NCBI GenBank assembly: GCA_016296945.1
Contig: JAEDHQ010000012.1
Location: 1 to 40,996 of the forward strand
Source: Bacilli bacterium
GTDB lineage: Bacteria > Bacillota_I > Bacilli_A > ML615J-28 > CAG-698
Direction: 5' to 3'
DNA length: 40,996 nucleotides
Shown here in pieces: positions 38,663 through 40,996 of this stretch (the stretch's first letter is position 1; the number at the start of each line of letters is the position of its first letter). Under the pieces are notes generated by a model. It had not been told where the DNA came from. It did no database searches and saw nothing but the letters and a program-made list of their open reading frames with translations. The position numbers were made by a program, and so were the translations under genes.

Positions 38663-40996
38663 TTATTCTTCTTTTGTCCAACCTGCATATAACACTAGAT
38701 TGCCCGTTGTTCCTAATGCTATTTCTGTTATCTTTTCACTACATAAAGCATCTTTGTACCAACCTGTGAATATAAATCCATCAGCAGTTGCAACTGGCAA
38801 TGCAAACTGGTCATTTACAGTATAAGTTAAGTTCGTAGTAGGAAGCGTAATATTCATTTCTGAGCTTGACACTACTTCGACTTTTTTAGGATATGAATTT
38901 AGGGAAGGAATATTTGTTCCTTTTTGCCATTGATGGAAACGGAAAAAAATTTGTACTCTACCTTGTGATGCTTGGTTATAATTGTAACTATAAGCAGGAT
39001 AAGCTGTTGCAATACAATTAATTAAATAAGCATCCATATTCATATATTTTGTACGATATGGTTCTGTATTTAAGAAATATCCATTATCTTCAACTGGATC
39101 AACTGGAGTTGTTGGTGATGGACGATTTACAACTGGCTTATATGCTAAAGCACCAATTGTTTTTTCCACATCATACACATTTAAATTTCTTAAGGAAGCA
39201 ACATCAGTCCATGTAGCAGTTTTATCACTCATACTTAATGTATATGTATTCCCTGACTTAGTTAAGCCACTAATCTTGCCAACATTTGCATCTAACCAAT
39301 TAAACCAATCTGTGTATAACTCATTTACGAAGGCTTCTTTGCTTTCCCAAGCCACTTCTTGATAAATTGTTGCATTTGGATTATATGTAATTGTATAAGT
39401 ATCGATTTCATATAATGCTGTTACTTCTAAATTACCAGTGATATTTGTGATATCTTGATCCCAACCGATAAATGTATAACCTAATCTTTTAGGGTCAATT
39501 GGAGTAACTGCTTTTTTGCCCTCCGCAGTTTTACTTACCTTTAGAATAGTTCCATCGTAATCTTTAAATGTAACATCATATTTTGTAACTTCTTCAAAAG
39601 ATTGTTTTGGTAGATTCACTTCATAAGGTTTTGTTACATCAACAGTCACATAGTCAACACCTTTATCAATCCATGCTTGAAGATCAGCAGCAGTTGTATA
39701 TTGACTGAATGTATAACAAGCTACCTTAATTCCTGCATCATGATAACGATCAATCCATTCTTGACTATTACTATATGAAACATTAAAACTTACATCAAAA
39801 TTATTATCAAGACAACGGTTATATACTGTTTCACTTTCACATGAATTAACTAAATATTGACAAGGAATATATTCATAGCCATTTGCTCTTGTCCATGCTA
39901 AGCAATTATATTGTGATCCTAAGAATATAACATTATTTAACATTCCACAAGCGTCAATTACATCCATTAATGCTTGCATTCTTGATTGATCAGTATTTGT
40001 AATACCAGCTGATGATTTTAATTCAATTACCGCATAACCACCATTACTCTTACATATTTGTAAATAACGTTCTAAAGTACATATTTTTGTTGTATATGAA
40101 ATACCACCACGAGTAGATGTATATTCTAAATCTTTTAGGTCTACATAATTTGTACTTGCTAAAGTTTTACCAGCAAATGTATCATCATGACACATTACAA
40201 ATACACCATCTTTAGTTTGCTTTAAATCACATTCAATTCCTTGATAACCATGAACACGAAAAGCATTTTGGAAAGCTACTTCCGAATTCATAATTCCAGA
40301 ATAGCATCCACCGTGGCCGATAAAACTAACAGAATAATCCCAAACAACAGAAATTGTACGATAAAACTTTTCAGAACGATTTCCTTGTGCATCTTTTACC
40401 ACATACACTAATTCATAATTTCCTACTTTTCTATTATCAACAGTTCCTTCTATTTCGATTTGACTAGTGATATCTCCATCAATATTATCAGTCGCAATGA
40501 TTCCTTTTAATGGATCAAAATCTTCGTTGTAACTTATTTTTTCATCTTTTGTAGTAACTGTTTCATCAACTGTTATAACTGGTTTTACTTTATCTTTTTC
40601 TACTTTCAATTGGAAACTTCCTTCTGTTTTACTTTCATCTTTAGCAGTTGCGGTAATTGTAACAGTTCCAACAGCCAGAGCAGTTACTAAACCATTGTCA
40701 TTGACTGTGGCAATTGCTTCATCGCTACTACTCCAAGAAACTTCTTTATTCATCGCATCTAGAGGAGATACTACAACTGTAAATTGATAACTTTCGGAAA
40801 TAATTAATGACTCAATTCCATTAATTTCAATACTAGTTACTAGTTTATTTTTAATAGTTAATTGTTTCGTTACTTTTGAATCTTCATAACCTTCTATATA
40901 AATCGTAATATCTACTACTCCTTCTTTTAATGCAGTAACCTTATTTTCTTCCACATTTAAAAATTCTGAATCAGTTTCAATTATCACATTTAATCC
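38663..40996 (-). CDS. Secreted multidomain glycerophosphodiester phosphodiesterase, N-terminus outside the window
   Basis: At least 777 aa; the frame is open to the right edge, so the signal peptide and start are missing and the GTG at 40987 is internal. In order: a Big2-type Ig domain (about 50-130), a DUF5011-like Ig domain (135-215, IATDNIDGDIT), then a GDPD barrel (220-455). The GDPD motifs are HGG (225-227), Glu252 and Asp254, His267-Asp268 and Glu322. It should cleave glycerophosphodiesters to glycerol-3-phosphate and an alcohol, perhaps from teichoic acid or membrane lipid. An InlB/Flg_new-type repeat (469-528), an unrecognised aromatic domain (530-700) and a second such repeat (about 715-774) follow. 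There is no LPXTG anchor; the N-terminal part may hold one. Confidence 0.88.
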   Translation of the reverse strand, partial: GLNVIIETDSEFLNVEENKVTALKEGVVDITIYIEGYEDSKVTKQLTIKNKLVTSIEINGIESLIISESYQFTVVVSPLDAMNKEVSWSSSDEAIATVNDNGLVTALAVGTVTITATAKDESKTEGSFQLKVEKDKVKPVITVDETVTTKDEKISYNEDFDPLKGIIATDNIDGDITSQIEIEGTVDNRKVGNYELVYVVKDAQGNRSEKFYRTISVVWDYSVSFIGHGGCYSGIMNSEVAFQNAFRVHGYQGIECDLKQTKDGVFVMCHDDTFAGKTLASTNYVDLKDLEYTSTRGGISYTTKICTLERYLQICKSNGGYAVIELKSSAGITNTDQSRMQALMDVIDACGMLNNVIFLGSQYNCLAWTRANGYEYIPCQYLVNSCESETVYNRCLDNNFDVSFNVSYSNSQEWIDRYHDAGIKVACYTFSQYTTAADLQAWIDKGVDYVTVDVTKPYEVNLPKQSFEEVTKYDVTFKDYDGTILKVSKTAEGKKAVTPIDPKRLGYTFIGWDQDITNITGNLEVTALYEIDTYTITYNPNATIYQEVAWESKEAFVNELYTDWFNWLDANVGKISGLTKSGNTYTLSMSDKTATWTDVASLRNLNVYDVEKTIGALAYKPVVNRPSPTTPVDPVEDNGYFLNTEPYRTKYMNMDAYLINCIATAYPAYSYNYNQASQGRVQIFFRFHQWQKGTNIPSLNSYPKKVEVVSSSEMNITLPTTNLTYTVNDQFALPVATADGFIFTGWYKDALCSEKITEIALGTTGNLVLYAGWTKEE

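Noticed and set aside
1..40996. UGA read as tryptophan
   Set aside because: No gene needs TGA read-through to be whole, and conserved Trp positions are TGG.

Overview
The window looks like chromosomal DNA of a low-GC, walled Firmicute, most likely an uncultured gut member of the Bacilli near the Erysipelotrichales or wall-bearing relatives of the Mollicutes. That placement is inference. It rests on the strong AT bias, A/T-ending codons, AGGAG-type ribosome sites, sigma-A promoters, lipobox signal peptides, wall genes (alanine racemase, D,D-carboxypeptidase) and surface proteins with Big2 and InlB-type repeats. Of 31 recognised stop codons, 25 are TAA, 6 are TAG and none is TGA, while conserved Trp residues are read from TGG, so the standard code works throughout. 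I see no rRNA, tRNA, CRISPR array, insertion sequence or prophage. No gene-free stretch exceeds about 300 bases; the largest (14113-14343, 35479-35684, 36861-37083) hold terminators, promoters and hairpins.

Layout. Positions 2-253 (+) are the tail of a TIGR01212 radical SAM protein, converging on a six-gene minus-strand housekeeping operon (9241 to 350). In transcription order this is a degenerate ABC exporter half, gltX, tldD, tldE, a DEAD-box RNA helicase and metK. Divergent from it is coaD (+), then a two-domain XRE-type regulator (+). A minus-strand pair encodes an alkaline-phosphatase-superfamily phosphodiesterase and an M28 peptidase, divergent from a gamma-glutamyl-GABA-hydrolase-like amidotransferase (+).

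The centrepiece is a minus-strand starch/maltodextrin operon of about 13.5 kb (27826 to 14344): malE, malF, malG, an alpha-amylase lipoprotein, an unusually long MalK/MsmX-type ATPase (850 aa), two unknown and apparently related lipoproteins, a type I pullulanase lipoprotein and a starch-binding lipoprotein. It has an exact TTGACA-17-TATAAT promoter with a cre/LacI-type operator, a hairpin between malE and malF, and two terminator hairpins at the end. malQ lies just upstream as its own unit. The logic is surface-tethered starch debranching and hydrolysis, capture by MalE, import by MalFG with the extended ATPase, and cytoplasmic processing by MalQ.

The rest, all minus strand, is a MATE transporter; an alr-glyA-DUF3737 operon; a divergent AbiEii-like nucleotidyltransferase homologue; a D-Ala-D-Ala carboxypeptidase; a membrane protein followed by a DUF3795-HD (SpoT/MESH1-like) fusion; and a large secreted glycerophosphodiester phosphodiesterase that runs off the right edge.

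The most unusual items are (1) the 850-aa MalK, with what look like three TOBE-type regulatory modules and a coiled coil of about 220 residues; (2) the ABC exporter half with nearly every ATP-site motif destroyed; (3) the DUF3795-HD fusion; and (4) tandem TGTCGAA boxes, spaced like Spo0A sites, downstream of the carboxypeptidase gene.
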